The notes below the pieces were generated by a model. That model did no database searches. It was not told where the DNA came from and saw nothing but the letters and a program-made list of their open reading frames with translations. DNA of 64,000 nt from Clostridia bacterium (GTDB taxonomy: Bacteria > Bacillota > Clostridia > Christensenellales > Borkfalkiaceae), in assembly GCA_017445995.1 (NCBI GenBank), contig JAFSRT010000023.1, positions 62,001 through 126,000 of the forward strand. Direction: 5' to 3'. The position numbers and the translations under genes were made by a program. Position 1 is the first letter of the stretch, and each line of letters begins with the position of its first letter. Below are positions 33,974 through 42,142 of the stretch, one piece after another.

Positions 33974-34660
33974 CTAAAATTTAGCGTTAATTTTTACGCC
34001 GGGGCCCATCGTGCTTGCAACGGCAACGCTCTTTAAGTACTGACCTTTAGCGGCAGCCGGTTTCGCTTTAACGATTGCTTCCATAAGCGCTTCGTAGTTT
34101 TCAACGATTTTTTCTTTGCCGAAACTCTTTTTACCGATCGGGCAGTGAATAATGGCGTTCTTATCGAGCCTGTATTCTACTTTACCTGCTTTGGTGTCTT
34201 TGATCGCTTTAACGACGTCCATCGTAACCGTTCCCGATTTAGGGTTAGGCATTAAGCCTTTAGGACCTAATACTTTACCGATACGTCCAACTAAACCCAC
34301 CATGTCAGGGGTAGTAATAATTACGTCGTAATCAAACCAGTTTTCGGTCTGTATTTTCTGTATCATATCTTCCGCACCGACGAAGTCCGCACCCGCGTTC
34401 TTCGCTTCGTCAGCCTTTTCGCCTTTCGCTAAAACCAAAACTTTAACGGATTTGCCCGTTCCGTTAGGTAATACGATAACGCCACGAACCTGCTGGTCAG
34501 CCTGTTTCGGGTCAACCCCTAAACGAACGTGAAGTTCAATCGTTTCGTCAAACTTTGCTTTTGCAGAGTCGAGAACGAGACCTACTGCGTCCGCAACGTC
34601 GTATAATTTTGCGGATTCTATTGTTTTAACGCTGTCTATATATTTTTTTCCGTGTTTCAT
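33974..34660 (-). CDS. rplA: Ribosomal protein L1
   Basis: A 228-residue protein with standard L1 segments ([55 protein letters not shown]). It binds 23S rRNA at the exit-site stalk and, in many bacteria, its own mRNA. It follows rplK by 51 bases, which include a small structured RNA motif. Confidence 0.98.
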   Translation of the reverse strand: MKHGKKYIDSVKTIESAKLYDVADAVGLVLDSAKAKFDETIELHVRLGVDPKQADQQVRGVIVLPNGTGKSVKVLVLAKGEKADEAKNAGADFVGAEDMIQKIQTENWFDYDVIITTPDMVGLVGRIGKVLGPKGLMPNPKSGTVTMDVVKAIKDTKAGKVEYRLDKNAIIHCPIGKKSFGKEKIVENYEALMEAIVKAKPAAAKGQYLKSVAVASTMGPGVKINAKF

Positions 34661-34674
34661 TTAATTTACCTCCT

Positions 34675-34703
34675 GTGGTACGTTCGGGCGATTGCCCTCC
34701 CAC
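34675..34703 (-). promoter_or_regulatory. RNA motif before rplA (second copy)
   Basis: GTGGGA, a hairpin GGGC-AATC-GCCC, GAACGT, ACCAC, just ahead of the AGGAGG of rplA. The GTGG and CCAC pair, so this is a helix with an asymmetric internal loop topped by a hairpin, the general shape of L1 binding sites on rRNA and mRNA. The same scheme occurs ahead of rplK. Confidence 0.6.
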
Positions 34704-34711
34704 TTATATAA

Positions 34712-35137
34712 CTAATCTTCGACTTCAACACCCATACTTCTTGCAGTACCCGCAATCATACTCATAGCGGCTTCAAGAGTGTTCGCATTAAGGTCAGGCA
34801 TCTTTAACTTTGCAATTTCTTCTACCTGTGCCTTGGTAAGTTTTGCAACTTTGTTCTTGTTAGGAACGGCACTTGCGGTTTGTAATCCGCACGCCTTTTT
34901 AATAAGAACCGGTGCAGGCGGAGTCTTAAGAATAAAAGTAAAAGAACGATCTTGATAAATAGTCATAACTACAGGGATAATAAGACCTTCTTGGTTTGCA
35001 GTTTTAGCGTTGAATTCCTTAGTAAATCCCGGAATATTGATTCCGTGAGGTCCTAAAGTAGAACCAACCGGTGGGCCCGGAGTTGCCTTGCCCGCAGGCA
35101 GTTGAAGTTTTACGATTGCCGTAACTTTTTTAGCCAT
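34712..35137 (-). CDS. rplK: Ribosomal protein L11
   Basis: A 141-residue protein, the standard length, with [25 protein letters not shown] at the N-terminus and the rRNA-binding C-terminal domain. ATG 35137 is set by family length and the GGAGG site; the frame continues upstream but through the leader. It follows nusG in the conserved secE-nusG-rplK-rplA order. Confidence 0.98.
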   Translation of the reverse strand: MAKKVTAIVKLQLPAGKATPGPPVGSTLGPHGINIPGFTKEFNAKTANQEGLIIPVVMTIYQDRSFTFILKTPPAPVLIKKACGLQTASAVPNKNKVAKLTKAQVEEIAKLKMPDLNANTLEAAMSMIAGTARSMGVEVED

Positions 35138-35156
35138 AATTTTTTCCTCCATTAAC

Positions 35157-35202
35157 GTGGTAATAACGTCGCACCAGTGTAAAAATTTAATACGACTCCC
35201 AC
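35157..35202 (-). promoter_or_regulatory. RNA motif before rplK (first copy)
   Basis: GTGGGA, an arm closed by GTCG/CGAC, GTTATT, ACCAC, and then the GGAGG of rplK. It shares GTGGGA...ACCAC and the preceding TATATAAGTGGGAG with the copy ahead of rplA, while the arms differ. Confidence 0.6.
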
Positions 35203-35253
35203 TTATATACAAAGCGAATTATCTTCGCGTCGTACCTTTTTATATATTATTGT

Positions 35254-35811
35254 TTAATTGTTGTCTATTTTTACAGATACTTTTTTAAGTTGTATCAGGT
35301 CGACTTCAACGTCCGTCGAACGACCGAACATTTCAACGTTGACCATCGCTTTTTTCGCCGCGGCGTTAAGCGATAATACTTTTCCGACAAAACTCTCTAA
35401 CGGTCCGTTTACTATCTGAACGCTGTCGCCTACTACAAAATCTATTGCGATATCTTCTTCGTCCCCCGTCGGAAGCCCTATCTTTCTTACTTCTTCGTCG
35501 GTAAGCGGAAGCGGTCTTCCCTGCGGGCCGACAAACCCCGTTACGCCACGGGTGTTGGTAACCAAGTACCAGATGTCGTTAGAATAAATCATTTTCAGGA
35601 AAACGTAGCAAGGAAATTTCTTTCTTTCGACAATTTTCTTTTTGCCGTTCGCTTTTTCTTCCAACGTTTCTTCCATCGGAATTTCTATCGCAAAAATATT
35701 GTTTTGCAGATTGTTGTTTTCGATAAGTTTTTCAAGCCCGTCCTTAACCATTGCTTCGTAGCCGGAGTAAGTATGAATAACGTACCATTTTGCCTGTTCT
35801 GTTGCCATCAT
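35254..35811 (-). CDS. nusG: Transcription elongation/termination factor NusG
   Basis: A 185-residue protein with NGN domain (WYVIHTYSGYEAMVKDGLE, RKKFPCYVFLKM, TRGVTGFVGPQGRP) and a C-terminal KOW domain (GDSVQIVNGPLESFVGKV). It binds RNA polymerase and modulates pausing and Rho. Two adjacent ATGs (35811 and 35808) are possible; the second has better spacing from AAGGAG. Between secE and rplK as in most Firmicutes. Confidence 0.97.
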   Translation of the reverse strand: MMATEQAKWYVIHTYSGYEAMVKDGLEKLIENNNLQNNIFAIEIPMEETLEEKANGKKKIVERKKFPCYVFLKMIYSNDIWYLVTNTRGVTGFVGPQGRPLPLTDEEVRKIGLPTGDEEDIAIDFVVGDSVQIVNGPLESFVGKVLSLNAAAKKAMVNVEMFGRSTDVEVDLIQLKKVSVKIDNN

Positions 35812-35818
35812 ACTCTCC

Positions 35819-36109
35819 TTACTTTACAATCAGTTTCAAAAGTTGTAAAAGACCGAAGTCAAACGCCGTGATAACGACCAAAAAGGCTAAAACTACGACG
35901 ATAACGACGCCCGTTTGTTTAACGACCTTGGTAAAAGTAGGCCAAGAAACCTTTTTAAGTTCTGAAAAAATATCTTTTATCTTTGAACCCAAACGTTTGA
36001 AAAACCCGGGCTTTTTGTCTTTTTTAGCAGGCTTTTTCGACGTTCTTTGAACGTTTCTTAAACTTTCACCGTTCTTATTCAAAGTTTCACCATTAAAAGT
36101 TTTATCCAT
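35819..36109 (-). CDS. secE: Preprotein translocase subunit SecE
   Basis: A 96-residue protein. The N-terminal half is a basic, low-complexity extension; the core is the SecE motif SELKKVSWPTFTKVVKQTG followed by a single membrane helix. SecE clamps SecY in the membrane. ATG 36109 has a GGGGAAG site. Typical Firmicute SecE is nearer 60-75 residues, so the Lys-rich N-terminal part is an addition. Confidence 0.95.
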   Translation of the reverse strand: MDKTFNGETLNKNGESLRNVQRTSKKPAKKDKKPGFFKRLGSKIKDIFSELKKVSWPTFTKVVKQTGVVIVVVLAFLVVITAFDFGLLQLLKLIVK

Positions 36110-36156
36110 TATTCTTCCCCTATTAGGATAATTTACCGAAAAATTCGGCACGAAAA

Positions 36157-36321
36157 TTATTTCGCTTCTTTATGAAGCGTGTGCTTTTTGCAGAACTTGC
36201 AGTATTTTTGCATTTCTATTCTTTCTGCGTCGTTTTTCTTATTCTTAAACGTGTCGTAATTTCTCTGTTTGCATTCTGTACAAGCCAACGTTATTTTGGC
36301 TCTTGCGCCTTTAGCAGCCAT
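36157..36321 (-). CDS. rpmG: Ribosomal protein L33
   Basis: A 54-residue protein with start [17 protein letters not shown] and a second CKFCKKH, giving the two CxxC pairs of the zinc-binding form of L33. The stop is 47 bases before secE. A GGAG site precedes ATG 36321. First gene of the rpmG-secE-nusG-rplK-rplA unit. Confidence 0.97.
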   Translation of the reverse strand: MAAKGARAKITLACTECKQRNYDTFKNKKNDAERIEMQKYCKFCKKHTLHKEAK

Positions 36322-36377
36322 AATCGCTCCTTTTTTTACATCAAAAAATTAACACTCCGTATCCGAAGTGCTAAATT

Positions 36378-36406
36378 ATTTTATCATTATTTATATTATA
36401 TGTCAA
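36378..36406 (-). promoter_or_regulatory. Promoter of rpmG-secE-nusG-rplKA
   Basis: TTGACA (36406-36401), 17 bases, TAAAAT (36383-36378) on the minus strand. The transcript starts with a CACT/AGTG-closed hairpin before rpmG. Confidence 0.85.
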
Positions 36407-36509
36407 GATTTTTTTGCCGTTTTTACACTTTTTTTTGCTTATTTTTATCTTTTTTCGGCGCTTTCCCCTATATTGCATAACGAACGGCAATAAGCCACAA
36501 TATATTGTC

Positions 36510-37349
36510 CTAATCTATCACGTTTTCAAGCGTTTTATAGATGTCGTTTTCCATTATTATTCTTTCGATATCTTCCTGCGACAGAACTTTTATTTTTTTG
36601 CCGTCTGAAAAGACGACTATCTCGTTTATCGCGTTCTTTTGCAAAACGTTTATAACTTTTTTAACGGTCGCCGTATTTTCAAGGGCGGTTTTAACGTACG
36701 GCAAACCCCGTTCGTAATCTTCTTTTTTCAGGTTTCGCGCAATCTTTACGTACCTGTTTTGTCTTTTTCCGTCAAAAAGCCCGAACAGAATAAACAGGGC
36801 GAAAAATAAAATCGTTAGGTTTACGCTTTTAAAACAGGAAAAGATAAACAGCGAAAAGAGAAGCAGCACGAATATAACGGAAATAACGACGCATATTCTT
36901 TTCGCCGTTTTTTCGTTTTTAGAGTATGACACGATTGAAAACAGCGCCCTGCCCCCGTCCAGCGGAAGAACGGGCAGAAGATTGACTACGGCAAGCGACA
37001 GATTTGCTTCGGCAACGACGTCGGTGTAGGCGTAAGCCGTTGGAAAAATCCACCACGTCGCCACGAAAAACACCGCGATTACGATATTCGTTATAGGGCC
37101 TGCTAAACTTACCTTAAACTCGTCGAGTAAAGAAAGCCCGTCGACGTTCCCCTTTACCACCGCGCCGAACGGCATAAGCACTATTTCGTTTAGTTTATAG
37201 CCGAGACCGTTGGCGACGATAGAGTGCCCTATTTCGTGCATAACCGCGCTTAACGTGTAGATAACGAAAAGAAATATTTTATTAGTCAGCGCGAAATAGA
37301 AACCGAGAGGAAAAAAAAGGGGATGAACGGAAAGTTTTAAACTTCCCAA
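36510..37349 (-). CDS. spoIVFB: Intramembrane metalloprotease SpoIVFB
   Basis: A 279-residue M50 site-2 protease: zinc motif AVMHEIGHSIVA in an early helix and the second metal site NLLPVLPLDGGRALF, plus a C-terminal CBS-like region (about 200-279). SpoIVFB cleaves pro-sigma-K in the membrane around the forespore. The start is probably the TTG at 37349: it has GGAGAG six bases before it, and no ATG occurs before the catalytic histidines. It overlaps the upstream spoIVFA-like gene by 13 bases. Confidence 0.9.
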   Translation of the reverse strand: MGSLKLSVHPLFFPLGFYFALTNKIFLFVIYTLSAVMHEIGHSIVANGLGYKLNEIVLMPFGAVVKGNVDGLSLLDEFKVSLAGPITNIVIAVFFVATWWIFPTAYAYTDVVAEANLSLAVVNLLPVLPLDGGRALFSIVSYSKNEKTAKRICVVISVIFVLLLFSLFIFSCFKSVNLTILFFALFILFGLFDGKRQNRYVKIARNLKKEDYERGLPYVKTALENTATVKKVINVLQKNAINEIVVFSDGKKIKVLSQEDIERIIMENDIYKTLENVID

Positions 37350-38128
37350 AAAATCTCTCCGTTTTCTACGGTGTAGTTAGTTATCGTCGCGCCGTCCTTT
37401 CCGATAAAGACCATCGTCGCAAGGTTTTCGCCCGAAGTGTAGCCTACGGGAAGGTTGTTAAACACGGTTTCGCCCGTCGTTAAGTATGCTAAATCAAGAC
37501 CGCTTATCACCGTTTTGAAGTTTTTGTTATGTTCGACGGTAAGCGTGATTTTGCCGTCTTCCGCTATATCTCTCGATACGATTTTGCCTTCGACGGGTGA
37601 ATAAACGCTACCTGCCCCCGAAAAGGTTATAACCCCGTCGTTCACCGCGATAATAGACCTTTCGTTTTCGTTAAAAACCACTTTAAAATCGTTGTAGTTT
37701 CTTTCGTCGACACTTGCGGTTTCTACCTTTCCGTTACCGTTTATTAAATTGTTTATCGCGCTGTTAGGAAGTAAAATATTCGTTATTAAAATCGTCGCGA
37801 AAAGTAACCCTATTAAAACGAACTCGAAGGCGATAACCCCGAACTTTTTCTTTTTTCTGACGGTAATAGTTTCCGTAAGATTTTCTGTTTCGGAAATAGT
37901 TTCTTCTTTACCGATAAGCGCTTCGTTTTCGACTATTTTATCCTGAATTACCGAATTAACGTTGTCGCCCGTTAGGGTTGTTTCGCCGTTTACTTTATCG
38001 ATTACTTCTTTTTTTATCTTGTTTTCTTTTTTAAATAAAAAGCGTTTCTTTTTCGGAACGGCGTAAGAAATACTCGCCGAACTTTCGGGTATTTCAATCA
38101 TTTTTGCATATTGCAGTTTATCGTTCAT
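37337..38128 (-). CDS. spoIVFA: SpoIVFA-like membrane protein with degenerate M23 domain
   Basis: A 263-residue protein: about 95 cytoplasmic residues, one membrane helix (FGVIAFEFVLIGLLFATILI), then a LytM/M23-like beta domain (SVYSPVEGKIVSRDIAEDGKITLTVEHN) without the HxxxD and HxH zinc ligands. This is the layout of SpoIVFA, which holds and inhibits SpoIVFB and is cut by SpoIVB. The coupled arrangement with spoIVFB strongly supports it, although the sequence alone is only weakly similar to what I know. Confidence 0.82.
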   Translation of the reverse strand: MNDKLQYAKMIEIPESSASISYAVPKKKRFLFKKENKIKKEVIDKVNGETTLTGDNVNSVIQDKIVENEALIGKEETISETENLTETITVRKKKKFGVIAFEFVLIGLLFATILITNILLPNSAINNLINGNGKVETASVDERNYNDFKVVFNENERSIIAVNDGVITFSGAGSVYSPVEGKIVSRDIAEDGKITLTVEHNKNFKTVISGLDLAYLTTGETVFNNLPVGYTSGENLATMVFIGKDGATITNYTVENGEIFWEV

Positions 38129-38194
38129 TTTTTTATCTCCTTTTATCGACCTATAAAAAATATATGACGGCTTGTCTTTATTTATTCTAACGAT

Positions 38195-38226
38195 AAAAAA
38201 AATCGCAAGAGAATATCCCTTGCGAT
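38195..38226 (-). terminator. Terminator after apgM
   Basis: ATCGCAAG/CTTGCGAT stem with a run of seven T on the minus strand, 33 bases after the apgM stop. Confidence 0.85.
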
Positions 38227-38258
38227 AATTATTTTACTTTATTTTTTTATTTTGCCTT

Positions 38259-39476
38259 TTAATTTATCCCCAAAAACTCTTTCATAAGCATTTCGCCGGA
38301 CTTTATAACCACGCCCGTTTTTTCCGCTTCCTTTTCGGTGTACCTATCGGCTTTTACGCCGTTATACGGTTTTTCGCTGTCGTATATTAAAAACGGCACG
38401 GGGTCGGAACAATGCGTTTTTATCTTTATCGGGGTCGGGTGGTCTGGACAGATTAACATTTTAAATGGTTCGCCCGTTTCTTTTAATCCCTTTAACACGG
38501 CTTTAACTACTTTCTCGGAAATCTCTTCTATCGAAAATATCTTATTTTTAACGTCGCCGTGGTGTCCGCACTCGTCGGGCGCTTCCATATGAATATACAC
38601 GAAATCGTACCCGTCTTTAAGTGCCGAAAGGCAGGCGGACGCTTTACCCGAAAAATTCGTGTCGTAATTCCCCGTCGCACCCGCAACTTCGATAACTTTC
38701 ATATCCGTTAAAATAGCGATACCTTTAAGCAAATCGACGGCGGAAATCATAGCGCCTTTTAGTCCCGTTTTTTCCTTGAAACCGATAAGCGACGGTTTTG
38801 TTCCTTCGCCCCAAAACCACAAAGACGTTGCGGGATTTTTGCCTTCTTTTATTCTTTTAATATTTATCGGGTGGTTTTTCAGAAGTTCGGCACTTTTCTC
38901 CATAATCGCCAAATACTCTTTCCCTACCCGACTTGTCGGAAGATAATCTTTTATCTTTTTGCCCGTAATGTCGTGCGGCGGAGTTAAGTCGTTGCACAGT
39001 TCCCCGTTATCGGTAACGAGACAATGCCTATACGAAATGCCCGCGTAGAGTTTCCTTTTTTCGTCGTTAATATTTTCCGCAAGATACGAAATAAGTTCCT
39101 TCGCTTCTTCCGTCGATATTTCGTCCGCACTGTAATCTATCATCGTTTTATCAATAAAATTATCTTCGTCTGATAAAGTAACGAGATTAGCCCTTACCGT
39201 TACGTCGGTATCTTTAAGCGCTATTCCGATAGACGCCGCTTCTAACGGCGAACGCCCCGTATAGCACGACTTCGGGTCGTACCCTAATACGGAAAGGTTA
39301 GCAACGTCGCTACCCGGTTTTAATCCGTCGGGAATAGTTTTACATAAACCGACTTCTGAATATTTGCATAAATTGTCTATATCGTCTTTTTTCGCAACTT
39401 CAAGCGGGGTTTGACCGTTAAGGCTGTCGACAGGGTAATCCGCCATACCGTCGCCTAATATAACTACGTATTTCAT
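38259..39476 (-). CDS. apgM: Cofactor-independent phosphoglycerate mutase, archaeal (ApgM) type
   Basis: A protein of about 405 residues: MKYVVILGDGMADYP (metal-binding aspartate), LKPGSDVANLSVLGYDP (catalytic serine), TGRSPLEAASIGI, and metal ligands in MEAPDECGHHGD and CPDHPTP. This ApgM-like branch of the alkaline phosphatase superfamily interconverts 2- and 3-phosphoglycerate; some members have been suggested to be homoserine kinases. ATG 39476 overlaps the ung stop (ATGA); a TTG at 39488 is less likely. Confidence 0.92.
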   Translation of the reverse strand: MKYVVILGDGMADYPVDSLNGQTPLEVAKKDDIDNLCKYSEVGLCKTIPDGLKPGSDVANLSVLGYDPKSCYTGRSPLEAASIGIALKDTDVTVRANLVTLSDEDNFIDKTMIDYSADEISTEEAKELISYLAENINDEKRKLYAGISYRHCLVTDNGELCNDLTPPHDITGKKIKDYLPTSRVGKEYLAIMEKSAELLKNHPINIKRIKEGKNPATSLWFWGEGTKPSLIGFKEKTGLKGAMISAVDLLKGIAILTDMKVIEVAGATGNYDTNFSGKASACLSALKDGYDFVYIHMEAPDECGHHGDVKNKIFSIEEISEKVVKAVLKGLKETGEPFKMLICPDHPTPIKIKTHCSDPVPFLIYDSEKPYNGVKADRYTEKEAEKTGVVIKSGEMLMKEFLGIN

Positions 39477-40144
39477 AACGCGCTCCAATCAATCGGCAAT
39501 ACGCCGTGTTTTATAAGATATTTGTTTGCACCGATAAAGTGTCCGCAACCGAAAAATCCGTTGTACGCAGAAAGCGGGGAAGGGTGCGCGCTTTCCAAAA
39601 TCAAGTGTTTATTCTCGTCAATAAACGCTTTTTTTGCGCGTGCGTTAGCACCCCATAAAATAAACACTACGTTGTTTCTCTTTTCCGAAATCTTTTTTAT
39701 TATGCCGTCGGTAAACTCTTCCCATCCCTTTCCTTTATGCGAATTTGCTTGATGTTCACGAACGGTCAGAACCGAGTTTAGCAATAAAACGCCTTGTTTT
39801 GCCCAACCCGTAAGGTCGCCGTATTCGGGAAGTTCCGCGTCCGTTTCGTCCTTTATTTCTTTAAAAATATTGACAAGGGAAGGCGGTTTTTCCACACCTT
39901 TCGGCACGGAAAACGAAAGTCCCATCGCTTGCCCTTTTTCGTGGTAGGGGTCCTGCCCTATTATAACGACTTTTATCGCCGAAAACGGGGTCAGTTTCAT
40001 TGAATTGAAAATATCGTACATAGACGGGTAAACGGTGTATTTTGAGTATTCGGTTTTTAAGAAATTACGGAGATTACAATAACTTTCCGATTTGAATAAA
40101 TCGTCAAGAAGATTATCCCACTCTTCGCTTATCTTTATCATCAT
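39473..40144 (-). CDS. ung: Uracil-DNA glycosylase, family 1
   Basis: A 223-residue enzyme with the water-activating motif IIGQDPYHEKGQAMGLSFS, LLLNSVLTVREHQANSH and the late motif ESAHPSPLSAYNGFFG. It removes uracil from DNA to start base excision repair. It is coupled to apgM by a 4-base overlap. MMIKIS offers two adjacent ATGs. Confidence 0.97.
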   Translation of the reverse strand: MMIKISEEWDNLLDDLFKSESYCNLRNFLKTEYSKYTVYPSMYDIFNSMKLTPFSAIKVVIIGQDPYHEKGQAMGLSFSVPKGVEKPPSLVNIFKEIKDETDAELPEYGDLTGWAKQGVLLLNSVLTVREHQANSHKGKGWEEFTDGIIKKISEKRNNVVFILWGANARAKKAFIDENKHLILESAHPSPLSAYNGFFGCGHFIGANKYLIKHGVLPIDWSAL

Positions 40145-40187
40145 TTTTAATATATCATATTGTTAAACATAAATCAATCATTTTATT

Positions 40188-40216
40188 TTGACATATCGAA
40201 TATAATTATTTATAAT
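40188..40216 (+). promoter_or_regulatory. Consensus promoter of mntP
   Basis: TTGACA (40188-40193), 17 bases, TATAAT (40211-40216) on the plus strand. ATG begins 8 bases after the -10 box, so the transcript has little or no leader. Confidence 0.9.
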
Positions 40217-40223
40217 AAGATTT

Positions 40224-40802
40224 ATGAGTATAACAGAAATTATTTTAATCGGCGTTGCACTCGCAACGGACGCGTTCGCGGTAACCGTTTCAAACTGCAC
40301 CACGTATAAATCGGGGCTTACTAAAAAACACGAGTTATCAATGCCGATAACTTTTGCCTTCTTTCAGTTTTTAATGCCCGTCGTCGGGTTTTATCTCGGT
40401 AGTATTGTAAGCGTATACTTAAAATCCTTTTCCAAATATATTACCGCGACGATATTTTTTATTCTCGCTATAAAGATAATAATAGAAATCGTAGTAGAAA
40501 AAAAAGACGGCGATATTTCAAAACCGAATAAAAGCGGGTTTTCTTTTTCACTTCTTCTTATTCAGGGAATAGCGACGAGTATCGACGCGCTTATTATCGG
40601 CGTCGCTTTCGCAGGCACGCTTTCCATTTCGGTATTTATCGCGGGACTTATTATCGGAACGGTTACTTTTATTATCGTATCGGGCGCGCTTATTATCGGC
40701 AAGAAACTCGGCGAGATACTCGGAAAATACGCGGTTATTATCGGGGCGGTAATTTTATTTATACTTGCCGTTAAAAATCTTATCGAAGGGATTATCGGGT
40801 AA
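40224..40802 (+). CDS. mntP: Manganese efflux pump MntP
   Basis: A 192-residue six-helix protein with the repeated family motifs: ALATDAFAVTVSN in helix 1, ATSIDALIIGVAFA in helix 4. It expels Mn2+. No ribosome site precedes the ATG and the -10 box ends seven bases before it, so a leaderless mRNA is expected; no Mn-sensing (yybP-ykoY) riboswitch fits in the 79-base gap. It is divergent from ung-apgM. Confidence 0.93.
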   Translation: MSITEIILIGVALATDAFAVTVSNCTTYKSGLTKKHELSMPITFAFFQFLMPVVGFYLGSIVSVYLKSFSKYITATIFFILAIKIIIEIVVEKKDGDISKPNKSGFSFSLLLIQGIATSIDALIIGVAFAGTLSISVFIAGLIIGTVTFIIVSGALIIGKKLGEILGKYAVIIGAVILFILAVKNLIEGIIG

Positions 40803-40834
40803 AATAATTAAAGATAAAAAATGAACGTAAAAAT

Positions 40835-40859
40835 AAGGCGTGAGATGATCTCACGCCTT
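40835..40859. terminator. Bidirectional terminator between mntP and the lipoprotein gene
   Basis: Eleven perfect pairs (AAGGCGTGAGA and complement) around TGA, flanked by A-rich and T-rich runs on both sides, shared by two convergent genes. Confidence 0.85.
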
Positions 40860-40881
40860 GATTTTTTGTTTTTGATGTTAA

Positions 40882-41973
40882 TTAAACTTCTTCTTCAAAA
40901 TAGTCGCCGTCTTCAGGTTCTTCATCGCCGAAAGAAGGGATTTCGAACTTTAAATAATCGCCCGTGTTCTTCGGTGCACTGATTTCGCTGTTGTTTGCAA
41001 CTATTTCAAGTTTAGCCTTAAATTTGCCCTTGAAACTCATATCTTCGTAAGCAGGAAGTTTGAAATCGAAATCGGTTTCCGCTTCAATTTTTGCACATTT
41101 TAATCTGCATACGTCGTCGAAAATCAAATATGCCGTTGCGTTAACGTTGAACTTGTCGCCGTCTTTGATGCCCAAAGCGGTTTTAACAAGTTTAAGCGTT
41201 TCTTCGGTGGTTTCGATTTTGAACTTATAGCCGTTAGAACCGTCGAAATAAATCTTGATGCCGTATCCTTTAGCCATTGCGATAACGGAAGTAGCAACTT
41301 CTGCCGGTGCAGCTTTAACCATTGCAAGTGCACCTGCGATACCGTCGGTGATTTTAGCGCTTACGCCTTCGGTCTGAACCGCTTCTTTAATCTGCGGAAT
41401 AGTTACCGCGATTTTTGCCTTTGATGACAACGCCTTGTCGAAACTTGCTTCGCCGTCAACGTAAACCGTGCCGTCTTTATCGAGAATAATACTTGCTTTT
41501 TCTTTTGCGGTTTTGTTCATTACGGATTTAAGTAAAGATAAACCGATAGTAGCGATAGCGTTTCTTTCGTTGCCTTCGTTTGCAGCCGTTAATTTAGCAG
41601 GAACTTCGCCCTTTAACGTTGCTTCCGAATTAGTTTCGAAAGATGCGGTAACAAACGAATCTTCCTTCTTTTCGTCAGAGAAGTTTGCCCTTACTTTTAA
41701 GTCGTTTTCGGTTTTGAGTTTTAAGGACATAGTATCGATAGCGATTTCGCCTTCGATATCTAATCCGCCGTCCATACCGAAAGTAACAACTTTGTCCGCT
41801 TTTTGAACTATTGCCGTGTTAGCGTTAACCTTTTCAATAAAGCCTTTCAGGTCATCCGCCGTCATTTCCTTGCTGTAATCGCCTTTATAATCGGCGCTGT
41901 TATCACAAGCCGTGAAAACGAGGCAGGAGAAAACCATTGTTAATGACAACATTATTGCCAAAAGTTTTTTCAT
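40882..41973 (-). CDS. Uncharacterised lipoprotein
   Basis: A 363-residue lipoprotein: signal MKKLLAIMLSLTMV, lipobox FTAC, then a mixed alpha/beta body with long amphipathic strands (GLDIEGEIAIDTMSLKLKTENDLKV, and the later GYKFKIETTEETLKLVK). An acidic tail (GDEEPEDGDYFEEEV) ends it. The strand-rich pattern recalls LolA/LppX-like hydrophobic-tunnel folds, but no motif proves it. A single gene with its own promoter at 42017-42045 and good ribosome site; no functional neighbour. Confidence 0.8.
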   Translation of the reverse strand: MKKLLAIMLSLTMVFSCLVFTACDNSADYKGDYSKEMTADDLKGFIEKVNANTAIVQKADKVVTFGMDGGLDIEGEIAIDTMSLKLKTENDLKVRANFSDEKKEDSFVTASFETNSEATLKGEVPAKLTAANEGNERNAIATIGLSLLKSVMNKTAKEKASIILDKDGTVYVDGEASFDKALSSKAKIAVTIPQIKEAVQTEGVSAKITDGIAGALAMVKAAPAEVATSVIAMAKGYGIKIYFDGSNGYKFKIETTEETLKLVKTALGIKDGDKFNVNATAYLIFDDVCRLKCAKIEAETDFDFKLPAYEDMSFKGKFKAKLEIVANNSEISAPKNTGDYLKFEIPSFGDEEPEDGDYFEEEV

Positions 41974-42016
41974 AGAATAATCCTCCTTTATTTTATTATT
42001 TTATTCTATTACAGTA

Positions 42017-42045
42017 ATAATAAACCTTAAACGCTGTATTGTCAA
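42017..42045 (-). promoter_or_regulatory. Promoter of the lipoprotein gene
   Basis: TTGACA (42045-42040), 17 bases, TATTAT (42022-42017) on the minus strand. Confidence 0.8.
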
Positions 42046-42096
42046 TACTTTTTTATTAAAATCTTCCCTTTTTTATGCATTTGCGGTTAAAAAGTA

Positions 42097-42127
42097 AAAA
42101 AAGTCGCGCGTTTTTCCGCGCGACTTT
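42097..42127 (-). terminator. Terminator after icd
   Basis: AAAGTCGCGCG/CGCGCGACTTT stem with a T-run on the minus strand, 15 bases after the icd stop. Confidence 0.9.
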
Positions 42128-42142
42128 GATTGTTTTTTTACC

